Source: Alistipes sp.
GTDB taxonomy: Bacteria; Bacteroidota; Bacteroidia; Bacteroidales; Rikenellaceae
Assembly: GCA_029068505.1 (NCBI GenBank)
Contig: JAIECN010000004.1
Span: 1 to 42,131 of the forward strand
Length of the DNA: 42,131 nt
Direction of reading: 5' to 3'
The position numbers were made by a program, and so were the translations under genes. Shown piece by piece: positions 24,435 to 32,431 of this stretch. The notes beneath the pieces were generated by a model, which had not been told where the DNA came from, did not search any database, and was given only the letters and a program-made list of their open reading frames with translations. Every line of letters starts with the position of its first letter. Within the stretch, counting starts at the first letter, position 1.

Positions 24435-25307
24435 TTATGGGATTTTTATATTTATCTTCTTGATTTTTTCGGCTACCTCCTCCATCAGCCGTCCGGGGGT
24501 CGACGTGGCGCCGCAGATGCCTGCCGAGCGGACGCCCTCGAACCACTCGGGACGCAACTCGGCCGCCTCCTCGACGGTGTAGGTGCGGGGATTGGCGCGC
24601 CGGCACACTTCGGAGAGCACCTTGCCGTTGGACGACTTGCGGCCGCAGACGAAGATCACGACGTCGAAGCGCGAGGCGAATTCGGTCAGATGCTGCTCGC
24701 GGCCCGAGACCTGGCGGCAGATCGTGTCGTCGATGCGCACGGCGTCCGGATCGGCGGCCCGGCGGCGCATCTCGGCGCCCAGCCGCTCGAAAAGCGCGAT
24801 GCTCTGCGTGGTCTGGGAGAGGAAGTGGATCGGGCGGGCGAAGTCGATCTGCGCCAGGTCGTCTTCGTTCTCGATGACGATCGTGGGGTCGTCGACCTGC
24901 CCCGTAAGGCCCACTACTTCGGCGTGGCCCCGTTTGCCGAGGATGACGACCTGCCCGCCGACGGGGCGCATCTGCTCGTGGGCCTGCACCACGCGGGCCT
25001 GCAACCGGGCGACCACCGGACAAGTAGCGTCGATGATGCCGATGTCCAGACGCCGGGCCTCGGCGTAGACGGTCGGCGGCTCGCCGTGGGCGCGGATGAG
25101 CATGCGGCACCCTGCGGCACGGGCCATGTCGGCCCGGGTCAGCGTCTGCAACCCCAGGTTTTCGAGCCGCTGCACTTCGAGCCGGTTGTGGACGATATCG
25201 CCCAGCGAGAAGACCGTGCCTCCCTCGGCCAACGCCGCCTCGGCCTCGCCGATAGCCCGCACGACGCCGAAGCAGAATCCCGATTTATGGTCGATCTCGA
25301 TAACCAC
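24435..25307 (-). CDS. ispH: 4-hydroxy-3-methylbut-2-enyl diphosphate reductase
   Basis: A 290-aa IspH/LytB enzyme, the last step of the MEP isoprenoid pathway, making IPP and DMAPP with a 4Fe-4S cluster. The cluster cysteines are Cys12 (GFCFGV), Cys96 (IDATCPVV) and Cys197 (DDTICRQV). The catalytic Glu lies in GHAEVVG (Glu130), with the substrate motif SQTTQS (165-170) and the serine/asparagine pocket KSSNGKVL. The start is a GTG at 25307. cmk lies 114 nt upstream; cmk-ispH neighbourhood is common in Bacteroidota. The gap holds no recognisable element. Confidence 0.96.
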   Translation of the reverse strand: MVIEIDHKSGFCFGVVRAIGEAEAALAEGGTVFSLGDIVHNRLEVQRLENLGLQTLTRADMARAAGCRMLIRAHGEPPTVYAEARRLDIGIIDATCPVVARLQARVVQAHEQMRPVGGQVVILGKRGHAEVVGLTGQVDDPTIVIENEDDLAQIDFARPIHFLSQTTQSIALFERLGAEMRRRAADPDAVRIDDTICRQVSGREQHLTEFASRFDVVIFVCGRKSSNGKVLSEVCRRANPRTYTVEEAAELRPEWFEGVRSAGICGATSTPGRLMEEVAEKIKKINIKIP

Positions 25308-25421
25308 GAAAAAAAGATTATAAAATAGGTCGGGTATCCGATCCCGATGGCTTGAAGACCCGAATCCCGATTGTCCGATTGCCCGGTCGCCGGTCGGGGG
25401 CGGATTATCAGGCGGTTTGTG

Positions 25422-26120
25422 TTATTTTGTTATGTCGCTGAACGTTTTCATGAACCACTCCATCTGCTCGTCGACGGTCATGCGGCTGTTGTCCAGCACG
25501 ATGGCATCTTCGGCTTGCCGCAGCGGCGATATGGCTCGGCTCATGTCGGCCTTGTCGCGTTCGCGCACGTTGCGCTCGATCTCTTCGAGGGAGACCTGCT
25601 GTCCCTTGGCGGTCAGCTCGTCGTAGCGGCGGCGGGCACGCACGGCGGGGTCGGCCGTCATGAAGAGCTTCAACTCGGCATCGGGGAAGACCACCGTGCC
25701 GATGTCGCGGCCGTCCATCACTACGCCGCGGCGGCGCCCCATCTCCTGCTGCATGGCCACCAACTTCTGCCGCACGGCGGGGATAGCCGAAACCTGACTC
25801 ACGCAATTGCTCACCTCGATGGTGCGGATCTTGCCCTCGACCAGATCGCCGTTGACATAGATGTCGCTCGCCCCGCGCGAGGGGTTGAACCGGAAGGTGA
25901 TGGCGATCTGGTCGAGCAGGCGGCAGACGGCCTCCTCGTCGACGATGCCCGAGCGGATGGCGCCGTGTTCCTGGGCGTAGAGCGTCACGGCGCGGTACAT
26001 GGCGCCCGTGTCGATGAAGATGTAGCCCAGGCGCGCGGCGATGGCTTTGGCGAAAGTGCTCTTGCCGCACGACGAGAAGCCGTCGACGGCGATTATGATC
26101 TTGTGGTCAGTGTCCGACAT
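25422..26120 (-). CDS. cmk: Cytidylate kinase
   Basis: A 232-aa CMP/dCMP kinase. It shows the P-loop GFSSCGKST (about 14-22) and the CMP-site segment FIDTGAMYRAVTL. It also has VVMDGRDIGTVVFPDAELK and the LID arginines (RARRRYDEL). The ATG at 26120 overlaps the 3' end of the LysE-like gene by 14 nt. Length and motif order are standard. Confidence 0.96.
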   Translation of the reverse strand: MSDTDHKIIIAVDGFSSCGKSTFAKAIAARLGYIFIDTGAMYRAVTLYAQEHGAIRSGIVDEEAVCRLLDQIAITFRFNPSRGASDIYVNGDLVEGKIRTIEVSNCVSQVSAIPAVRQKLVAMQQEMGRRRGVVMDGRDIGTVVFPDAELKLFMTADPAVRARRRYDELTAKGQQVSLEEIERNVRERDKADMSRAISPLRQAEDAIVLDNSRMTVDEQMEWFMKTFSDITK

Positions 26121-26784
26121 TGGGGAGGATGTCAAAAAAAGTGGATAATATGGTGTAAATGCCTAACAAACCGATGACGACGCCCGCGACGTGGTTGATC
26201 GTGAGCATGTGGCGCGGGCGGAAGCGCCGGCGGAAAAGGTTGATGACGAACGCCAGGAGCGTCCACCAGGCTGCGGCGCCGCCGAAGAATCCGGCGATGA
26301 CGAAAAGCGCCCGCACGAAACCGCCGAAGCCTGTGCCCGTGACGTCGCCCGACGAGATGTTGAACACGGCGAAGAACGCCAGGATATAGGGGATTACCAT
26401 GATGAAGTTGGCGATCGTCAGCCCGAAGATCGAAGCGAAATCCTGCCACAGCGAACTTTTGCCGGCGCGGTTGCGGCGGATCTGCGGCACGGGGTTCTGC
26501 GAAAAGATATAGACCCCGACGACGATTACCAACAATCCGCCCACGATGCGCAGCAAGGTGTTGTACTGCTCGATCTGGCTCTGGAGCATCGAATAGAAGA
26601 AGAACGCCGCCATGGCCATGAACGTGTCGGCACAGGCCACGCCGATGCCCGAGACGATGCCCGAACGCCGGTTCTTGGAGAGCGTGCGCTGGATGCAGAG
26701 CACGGCCACGGGGCCGACGGTGATCGATGCGGCGATGCCTACGCAGATGCCGCGAAAGAGGACTTCCAGGGTTTCGAATGACAT
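26107..26784 (-). CDS. LysE-type translocator
   Basis: A 225-aa LysE/RhtB-superfamily exporter of small molecules, typically amino acids. There are about six membrane spans, and the N-terminal family signature is GIAASITVGPVAVLCIQRTL. A cytoplasmic loop (about 95-115) separates the two halves. The substrate is unknown. The ATG at 26784 is the first good start after an upstream -7/-33 pair, so this gene probably opens the long minus-strand cluster; it overlaps cmk by 14 nt. Confidence 0.85.
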   Translation of the reverse strand: MSFETLEVLFRGICVGIAASITVGPVAVLCIQRTLSKNRRSGIVSGIGVACADTFMAMAAFFFYSMLQSQIEQYNTLLRIVGGLLVIVVGVYIFSQNPVPQIRRNRAGKSSLWQDFASIFGLTIANFIMVIPYILAFFAVFNISSGDVTGTGFGGFVRALFVIAGFFGGAAAWWTLLAFVINLFRRRFRPRHMLTINHVAGVVIGLLGIYTILSTFFDILPNVGH

Positions 26785-26867
26785 GGTTCCGGTTGGGTGT
26801 GCGGGGATAGCCGTACTGCGGGCGAAGCGAACGGATTCGGCTGCGCCGGGACGGCGGTTATCCTGCA

Positions 26868-26900
26868 CAAAGATACGAATAAGCCGAATACAAAACCAAA
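26868..26900 (-). promoter_or_regulatory. Promoter of the lysE-cmk-ispH cluster
   Basis: A minus-strand TATCTTTG -7 box at 26875-26868, with a TTTG at 26900-26897 upstream (21-nt spacer). It overlaps the first copy of the tandem element, so the element itself supplies the promoter-like sequence. Confidence 0.5.
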
Positions 26901-27021
26901 CAAAGTTTGGATTTTATTGAGGCGGAAGTATCTAAAACAAAGTTAAAGATACGAATAAGTCAATACAAAACCAAACCGAAGGTTTGATTATGCCGAGACG
27001 GAGCATCTTGAACGAAGTTGA
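26869..27021. repeat. Tandem imperfect intergenic repeat, two copies of about 76 bp
   Basis: Both copies (starting at 26869 and 26945) begin with AAAGATACGAATAAG, continue with AATACAAAACCAAAC and end near GAAGTT/AAAGTT. Each carries a small hairpin: CCAAAC-AAA-GTTTGG at 26896-26910 in the first, and CAAACC-GAA-GGTTTG at the matching place in the second, where the stem is preserved despite sequence change. It looks like a dispersed intergenic (REP-like) element, but copies elsewhere in the genome cannot be checked here. Confidence 0.65.
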
Positions 27022-27154
27022 AGATATGGAAAAGGCGCGGCATCCGCACCGCGCCCGACGAAAAAAGGCACGCCGATTGCCTTTGAGGTCGGATATGTTG
27101 ATAAAATATCGAAAACTTCGGTTCCGGGCACGCATCACCGAATTCGAAAAAAGA

Positions 27155-27162
27155 TAAATTTG
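27155..27162 (+). promoter_or_regulatory. -7 box (TAAATTTG) upstream of the DUF3467 gene
   Basis: Exact TAnnTTTG match 88 nt before the ATG. No -33 TTG at usual distance. Confidence 0.5.
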
Positions 27163-27250
27163 CAACAACAAAGATGATCGGTCGGCCGGGCGCGGGAACG
27201 TGCTGCATGGTGCCGGAGCAGAGGTCGTCTTCTTTAATTTTCAGGAACAT

Positions 27251-27556
27251 ATGGCAGAAACGAAACAATTCGGACTCGATGTGGAGCTGGACGAGCAGAC
27301 GGCGCAAGGCCACTATTCGAACTTGGCGATCATATCGCATTCTTCGTCGGAGTTCATCATCGACTTCGCGGCCGTCCTGCCGGGCGTGCAGAAAGCACGC
27401 GTGAAAAGCCGCATCATCCTTACACCCGAGCATGCCAAGCGGCTGCTCCGCTCCTTGCAGGAGAACATCGTGCGCTACGAGAGCAACGTGGGCAAGATCG
27501 AAATTCCCACACCCCCGCAATCGTCCGACGCCGGCCCCAAGATGGGCGAGGCGTGA
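27251..27556 (+). CDS. DUF3467-family protein
   Basis: A 101-aa small soluble protein of the DUF3467 family, found in Bacteroidota and some other bacteria; function unknown. The recognisable core is GHYSNLAIISHSSSEFIIDF and the C-terminal helix TPEHAKRLLRSLQENIVRYE. The tail is Pro/Ser-rich (IPTPPQSSDAGP). In many relatives the gene lies next to rpoC; here it stands alone between its own -7 box and a perfect hairpin terminator. The ATG at 27251 is the family-like start. Confidence 0.85.
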   Translation: MAETKQFGLDVELDEQTAQGHYSNLAIISHSSSEFIIDFAAVLPGVQKARVKSRIILTPEHAKRLLRSLQENIVRYESNVGKIEIPTPPQSSDAGPKMGEA

Positions 27557-27563
27557 AATCGAA

Positions 27564-27590
27564 GAGGAGCCTTTCGAAAGGCTCCTCGTT
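27564..27590. terminator. Perfect 24-nt palindromic terminator after the DUF3467 gene
   Basis: GAGGAGCCTTT at 27564-27574 and its exact complement at 27577-27587 flank a CG centre, followed by a short GTTT. The T tract is weak, but placement 8 nt after the stop supports a terminator. Confidence 0.7.
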
Positions 27591-27652
27591 TCATATATGC
27601 CGAGTTAGGACGCCGACCGGTTTTTGAGTGCCGTTGGCGTTTCGAAACCGGT

Positions 27653-28942
27653 TTACAATATCTCCGCCACTACATAGGTGCTGCCTCCGATGAAGATCAT
27701 GTCTTCGGGGTCGGCCAGTTCGCGTGCCCGGGCCAGCGCTTCCGCCACAGTCTCCGCCGTCTCGCCCTTCAGCCCATAAATTGCCGCTTTCGCCGCCAGT
27801 TCGGCGGCCGGCAGGGAGCGGTGGCTCTGCGCCGCCGTGAAGATGTAGTGCGCATCGCGGGGCAAGAGCGGCAGGGTGTGGGCCAGATCCTTGTCACGCA
27901 CGAATCCTATCACGCAGTAGAGCTTTTTGTGCGGCGTGGCCTTGAGCTGTTCGGCCACGCAGGCGATGCCGTGGGCGTTGTGGCCCGTGTCGCAGACGGT
28001 GAGCGGCGCTTCGGCGATCCGCTGCCAGCGGCCGCACAGCGAAGTGTTGGCCGCCGCGTGGCGCACGCCCTCCACGAAGGCGCGGCGCGAGATGGTGAGG
28101 GGCGTCTCTTCGTGCAGGAAGTCGATCGTCGCGGCGGCCGTCACGATGTTGCGGCGCTGGTAGCTGCCCGCCAGGTCGAGACGGAGGTCGTAGGATCGGC
28201 TGTCGCGCAGCCGGCGCAGGCGGAACAGCTGCCCGTTCTCCTCGGGATGCTGCTCCTCGCAGGCGAAGATCTCTTCGGCATAGAGCGTTTTGGACTTGTT
28301 GGCCGCGGCGGCCTGCTCGATCACCGGATTGTAGCGCGCGTCGCCCTCGCCGATGATTACGGGGATGCTTTTCTTGACGATACCCGCTTTCTCGGCGGCG
28401 ATTTTCTGCAACGTGTCGCCCAGCAGGTCGGTATGATCCAGGCCGATGTTGGTAATGACGCTCACGATGGGCATGATGATGTTCGTGGCGTCGAGCCGCC
28501 CGCCCAGCCCGGTCTCGATGACGGCGACCTCCACGTCGCTCTGGGCGAAATATTCGAACGCCAGCGCTGCCGTCATTTCGAAGAACGAGAGGTCGAGTTC
28601 CACCATCTTGTCGTGATGCTTGTCCACGAAGTTCACCACTTTCTGCTTGGGGATCATTTCGCCGTCGACGCGGATGCGTTCGCGGAAGTCGGTCAGATGC
28701 GGCGACGTGAAAAGCCCCGTGCGGTAGCCCGCCTGCTGGAGTACCGAGGCGATGATGTGCGACACGGAGCCTTTGCCGTTGGTGCCGGCCACGTGGATCG
28801 TGAAGAAGTTGCGCTGCGGGTTGCCCATGTGGCGGCAGAACGCGGCGATACGCTCCAATCCCGGCTTGTAGGCCGTGGCGCCTTTGGTTTCGTAGGCGGG
28901 CAGGGCCTGGAAGAGGAATTCGAGGGTTTGGGTGTAGTTCAT
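27653..28942 (-). CDS. folC: Folylpolyglutamate/dihydrofolate synthase
   Basis: A 429-aa Mur-ligase-like enzyme that adds glutamate to (dihydro)folates, and in many bacteria also joins dihydropteroate to glutamate. It has the ATP loop HVAGTNGKGSVSH (about 49-61) and the folate segment SPHLTDFRERI. VIETGLGGRLDATN and NIGLDHTDLLGDTL are typical of FolC, as is CDTGHNAHG in the C-terminal domain. The ATG at 28942 gives the standard N terminus; the frame is open much further upstream but only as a shadow of lnt. It lies 11 nt after lnt on the same strand. Confidence 0.95.
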   Translation of the reverse strand: MNYTQTLEFLFQALPAYETKGATAYKPGLERIAAFCRHMGNPQRNFFTIHVAGTNGKGSVSHIIASVLQQAGYRTGLFTSPHLTDFRERIRVDGEMIPKQKVVNFVDKHHDKMVELDLSFFEMTAALAFEYFAQSDVEVAVIETGLGGRLDATNIIMPIVSVITNIGLDHTDLLGDTLQKIAAEKAGIVKKSIPVIIGEGDARYNPVIEQAAAANKSKTLYAEEIFACEEQHPEENGQLFRLRRLRDSRSYDLRLDLAGSYQRRNIVTAAATIDFLHEETPLTISRRAFVEGVRHAAANTSLCGRWQRIAEAPLTVCDTGHNAHGIACVAEQLKATPHKKLYCVIGFVRDKDLAHTLPLLPRDAHYIFTAAQSHRSLPAAELAAKAAIYGLKGETAETVAEALARARELADPEDMIFIGGSTYVVAEIL

Positions 28943-28953
28943 GGGGGACGATA

Positions 28954-30519
28954 TTATTCTACGAGGTGGTTTCGCTTTTTGACCCGATAGGCTATGTAGT
29001 AGAGCACCGAGAGCAGCAGGATGTATTCGGCCATGCGGCCCAGCCAGTCGCCGTAGCGGGTGTAGAAAGTCTGTTGCGAGTCGAGCGGGACGTCGGCCGT
29101 GAGGATGCCGCGCTCCTCCCAGCCGAGGGTGGCGCCCACATCGCCGCGGGCCGAGATGAAGCCCGAACGCCCCGTGTTGGCCGAGCGAGCGACGGCGCGG
29201 CGGTGCTCGATGGCCCGCAGGCGCGAGAGGGAGAACAGATGGCGGTAGCCCGGCGTGTCGCCCCACCAGCCGTCGTTGGAGACGATGGCCATGAATCGGG
29301 CGCCGCGGCGGACGAAGCCGCCGTAGAAGTCGCCGTAGAGACCTTCGTAGCAGATCGCCGGGCCGGTCGTGATGCCGGCATGCGTGAATGCTGTGCCGTG
29401 TTCGCCCACGCCGATCTGCCCCAGCGTGCCGCCCAGGTCGATGACCAGGAATTCGAGCCATTCGAAGAGCCACGGCATCGGGGTCTTCTCCACGCCGATG
29501 ACCAGGCGCCCCTTGTGGTGGAGCTGGCGGCGCCCTGCGGTGTCGAGGCCCAGGGCTGAATTGAAGATGTCGTAATAACCTGTTCCGTAGGGGTCGAAGC
29601 GGGCCGTGCGGCTCTGCATGCCGGACGGATAGCGGCGCAGGGTGTTGGCGCCCGTGACGAGCAGGGCGCCGGGGGCGCGGCGGCGCAGGGTGTCGAGCAA
29701 TTCGTCGAGGAAGGCGCCCTCGACCTTCGGCTCCCAATAATAGCCGGGCAGCGCCGTTTCGGGCAGTAGGATGAACTGCGCGTCGGCCGGAACCTGCGCC
29801 AGCAGATCGACGATGTTGCGCTCCTGCCGTGCGGCGTCGGAGTGGAACTTGTCGTAGCAGTCGACGTTGGGCTGGATGATCGTCACGCGTGCCGTGCCTT
29901 GGTCGGGGGTTTCCCAGGTCAGCCACATGACGAGCGAGAGAGCCATCGGAACCAGCAGCATGGCTCCGGCGGCGGCCCAGCGTCGGATGTTGCGGCGATG
30001 CTGCCACGCTTCGAAGAAGAGAATATTGCACAGCAGCACCCACAGCGAACCGCCGAAGACGCCCGTGTATTCGTACCACTGAACGGCCCACACGTCGTGC
30101 GAGAATCCGTTGCCGAGGATGAGCCAGGGCCACGAAAATTCACCCACGGTGTACCAATATTCGGTGGCGATCCATGCTGCGACCAGCACGGTGTAGGCCA
30201 GAGCCTTGGGGGCTTTCTTCGAAACGCTATGGTAGAGCATGAACGCGATCATGTTCAGCGTCGTCGAAGCCAGCGTGGCCGCTATGGGGCCTACGGGCGT
30301 GGCGTTCCATATCCACCAGACGGTGGCCGCGTTCCAGAGTGCGAAAGTCAGCGCCGCCCACCCGAAAACCCGCCGCCAGGAGCGGCGCGAGGCATCGTAG
30401 GTCGATGCGAGCCACAGCAGCGGCACCAGCGCGAAAGGAAGCGTGAGGCCCGACAAGGAGAGCCATCCTCCCGAGAGAAGAAGCACCGAACCGATGACCG
30501 CCGCGATTTTACGAGACAT
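28954..30519 (-). CDS. lnt: Apolipoprotein N-acyltransferase
   Basis: A 521-aa inner-membrane enzyme that adds the third acyl chain to lipoproteins. There are about six N-terminal membrane spans (1-205), a nitrilase-like periplasmic domain (about 210-490) and a final span (about 495-512). The catalytic triad is visible: Glu254 in LLPETALPGY, Lys336 in HHKGRLV and Cys390 in GPAICYEGLYGD. Length is standard. A consensus promoter lies 22-52 nt upstream. folC follows after 11 nt. Confidence 0.96.
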   Translation of the reverse strand: MSRKIAAVIGSVLLLSGGWLSLSGLTLPFALVPLLWLASTYDASRRSWRRVFGWAALTFALWNAATVWWIWNATPVGPIAATLASTTLNMIAFMLYHSVSKKAPKALAYTVLVAAWIATEYWYTVGEFSWPWLILGNGFSHDVWAVQWYEYTGVFGGSLWVLLCNILFFEAWQHRRNIRRWAAAGAMLLVPMALSLVMWLTWETPDQGTARVTIIQPNVDCYDKFHSDAARQERNIVDLLAQVPADAQFILLPETALPGYYWEPKVEGAFLDELLDTLRRRAPGALLVTGANTLRRYPSGMQSRTARFDPYGTGYYDIFNSALGLDTAGRRQLHHKGRLVIGVEKTPMPWLFEWLEFLVIDLGGTLGQIGVGEHGTAFTHAGITTGPAICYEGLYGDFYGGFVRRGARFMAIVSNDGWWGDTPGYRHLFSLSRLRAIEHRRAVARSANTGRSGFISARGDVGATLGWEERGILTADVPLDSQQTFYTRYGDWLGRMAEYILLLSVLYYIAYRVKKRNHLVE

Positions 30520-30540
30520 GGAGTGGGGGTTTTACGCTCG

Positions 30541-30571
30541 CAAAAGTAGTCAAACGACGGCACATTTCAAA
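30541..30571 (-). promoter_or_regulatory. Consensus promoter of lnt-folC
   Basis: Minus strand: TTTG at 30571-30568, a 19-nt spacer, then TACTTTTG at 30548-30541. Both elements fit the Bacteroidota -33/-7 consensus with ideal spacing, the best promoter in the window. Confidence 0.8.
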
Positions 30572-30638
30572 ATAAAAAAGATGCGTCGGTTTCTGTGTTT
30601 TTTGTGCTGCGCCGAGGCCGGCGGAACGAAAAATATCG

Positions 30639-30646
30639 TATATTTG
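30639..30646 (+). promoter_or_regulatory. -7 box (TATATTTG) of the nucleotidyltransferase gene
   Basis: Exact TAnnTTTG match, 64 nt before the chosen ATG, in the divergent gap with lnt. Confidence 0.55.
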
Positions 30647-30710
30647 TTTAATTGTTCGTGTCGGCGGCCATCGCCGCGCTTTTTTTGACTTGTATTGAAT
30701 GTTCGATATT

Positions 30711-31610
30711 ATGAAACCTACGCTTTTTGTTCTTGCCGCCGGTATGGGTTCGCGCTACGGCGGTCTCAAGCAGCTGGACGGTCTTGGCCCCAACGGCGAG
30801 ACCATCATGGATTATTCGATTTTCGATGCCGTGCGCAGCGGCTTCGGCAAAGTGGTGTTCGTCATCCGCAAGGATTTCGAGCAGGATTTCCGCGAAAAGG
30901 TGCTCTCGAAGTATGAAAATCACGTCCCTGTAGAGGTGGTTTTCCAGTCGGTCGACGCGCTGCCCGAGGGTTTCGTGTGTCCGGAGGGCCGCACCAAGCC
31001 GTGGGGCACGAATCACGCCGTGCTGATGGGCAAGGAGGCGATCCGCGAGCCGTTCGCCGTCATCAATGCCGACGACTTCTACGGCCGCGACGGCTTCCGC
31101 GTACTGGCCGAGTGGCTCTCGAAGGCCGAGGGAGAAAACCGCTATTGCATGGTGGGCTACCGTGTGGGCAACACCCTCTCGGAGAGCGGCACGGTGTCGC
31201 GCGGCATCTGCCATACCGATGCCCGGGGCTTCCTGACCGATGTGGTGGAGCGCACCGACATCGCGCGCATCGACGGCAAGATCACTTTCACGGGCGACGA
31301 CGGCCGCCCCGCGACCACCGACGACACGACGCCCGTGTCGATGAACATGTGGGGCTTCACGCCCGACTACTTCGACTACTCGGAGGAGGCTTTCAAGGCA
31401 TTCCTGGCCGAAAACATCGACAAACCCAAGTGCGAGTTCTACATTCCTTACGTGGTCAATGAACTGATCGTCGGCGGAAAGGCTACGGTCGAGGTGCTCG
31501 ACACTACGGCCAAGTGGTTCGGCGTGACCTATGCCGAAGACCGGCAGGGCGTGGTCGACAAGATTCGCGAGCTGGTTGCGGCCGGCGAATACCCCGAGAA
31601 GCTGTGGTAG
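30711..31610 (+). CDS. Sugar-phosphate nucleotidyltransferase-like protein
   Basis: A 299-aa NTP-transferase fold protein. The N-terminal nucleotide-binding signature is VLAAGMGSRYGGLKQLDGLG, followed by the metal-site motif INADDFYGRDG (about 114-124). The C-terminal half has NMWGFTPDYFDY and EFYIPYVVNEL. It resembles enzymes that join a sugar-1-phosphate to an NTP, but the sugar and nucleotide are not identifiable. The ATG at 30711 (MKPTLFVLAAG) is preferred to one four codons upstream. It is a single-gene unit, ending at a strong terminator. Confidence 0.85.
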   Translation: MKPTLFVLAAGMGSRYGGLKQLDGLGPNGETIMDYSIFDAVRSGFGKVVFVIRKDFEQDFREKVLSKYENHVPVEVVFQSVDALPEGFVCPEGRTKPWGTNHAVLMGKEAIREPFAVINADDFYGRDGFRVLAEWLSKAEGENRYCMVGYRVGNTLSESGTVSRGICHTDARGFLTDVVERTDIARIDGKITFTGDDGRPATTDDTTPVSMNMWGFTPDYFDYSEEAFKAFLAENIDKPKCEFYIPYVVNELIVGGKATVEVLDTTAKWFGVTYAEDRQGVVDKIRELVAAGEYPEKLW

Positions 31611-31642
31611 CCGTCAGTCGGGGAAACCGGCATCGGTCAATG

Positions 31643-31677
31643 CAAGACCCGGAGGAGATGCTCCGGGTCTTGTTTTA
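31643..31677 (+). terminator. Intrinsic terminator after the nucleotidyltransferase gene
   Basis: A perfect 12-bp stem, CAAGACCCGGAG (31643-31654) with CTCCGGGTCTTG (31661-31672), and a 6-nt loop, followed by TTTT. It abuts the stop codon of the converging YczE-like gene. Confidence 0.92.
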
Positions 31678-32415
31678 TTCTGCCGGTTTGCGGCTGTAGA
31701 TGAAGCGGGCCAGGCCGTAGATGTAGCGCCGGAAGCCCGGACGGTAGGCCAGCAGGCGGTCGAACCACCCGAGGTGTCTGCCGGCCAGACGCACCACGAC
31801 ACCTACGTAGAACATGGCGAAGAGCGTGCCGATGCCTACGATGTGCCACTGCCATGCCCCGAAGAAACCATAGCAGGCGGCTATGCCGAGGGCCACGAGC
31901 AGGATGTCGACGGCGATTTTCACCTTGGGGAAGTCGATGCCCGTCGTGCGGCTGACGGCGACGGGAAATCCCTCGCCGGGCATGGTCACGCTGCCGCAGC
32001 GCACTTCGAGCGCGATGCCGATGCCGAGCAGGGTGCAGCCGGCCGCCTGGGCCAGCGCCTGTTGTCCGAGTCCGACGGGCGCGAGCCACGAGGTGAGCTG
32101 CATGTTCACGTCGATGAGCATGCCGAAGAGGAATCCGATGACCAGCTGGAACAGCTGCACCCACTCGAAGCGGCGCCGCAGCACCAGGATCTGGCCGAGG
32201 ACGAGCACGAAATTCATGATGTAGGTGTATTGCCCGATGGTCAGCGCGGGCGCCAGACCGCGCCCGCCCGCACTTGCGAAGACGTAGGGCAGCACGCTGA
32301 TGACGCTCGAACCGAGCATCGAACGCACGCAGACGGCGACGCCTACGGTCATGATGAACAGCGACAAAAGCAACAGCAGGTGCTGCCAGCAAAAGGAGAC
32401 GATTTTTTCTTTCAT
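31675..32415 (-). CDS. YczE/DUF6198-like membrane protein
   Basis: A 246-aa polytopic membrane protein with about five to six spans. It resembles the YczE/YyaS/YitT group and Bacteroidota DUF6198. Conserved-looking parts are the N-terminal LFIMTVGVAVCVRSMLGSS, the loop GFLFGMLIDVNM and SVTMPGEGFPVAVSRTTG before span four. Function is unknown. It starts 16 nt after prfC on the same strand, so it is probably the last gene of nadB-prfC-yczE-like. Confidence 0.78.
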   Translation of the reverse strand: MKEKIVSFCWQHLLLLLSLFIMTVGVAVCVRSMLGSSVISVLPYVFASAGGRGLAPALTIGQYTYIMNFVLVLGQILVLRRRFEWVQLFQLVIGFLFGMLIDVNMQLTSWLAPVGLGQQALAQAAGCTLLGIGIALEVRCGSVTMPGEGFPVAVSRTTGIDFPKVKIAVDILLVALGIAACYGFFGAWQWHIVGIGTLFAMFYVGVVVRLAGRHLGWFDRLLAYRPGFRRYIYGLARFIYSRKPAE

Positions 32416-32431
32416 GATGCGTTTCGCCTGA

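Larger units (their letters stand above)
26785..27250. other. 466-nt intergenic region with promoters and a duplicated element
   Basis: The divergent gap between the LysE-like gene (minus) and the DUF3467 gene (plus). It holds a promoter for each side and a tandem imperfect repeat at about 26869-27021. No credible coding sequence is seen: open frames here are short and not supported. Confidence 0.7.
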
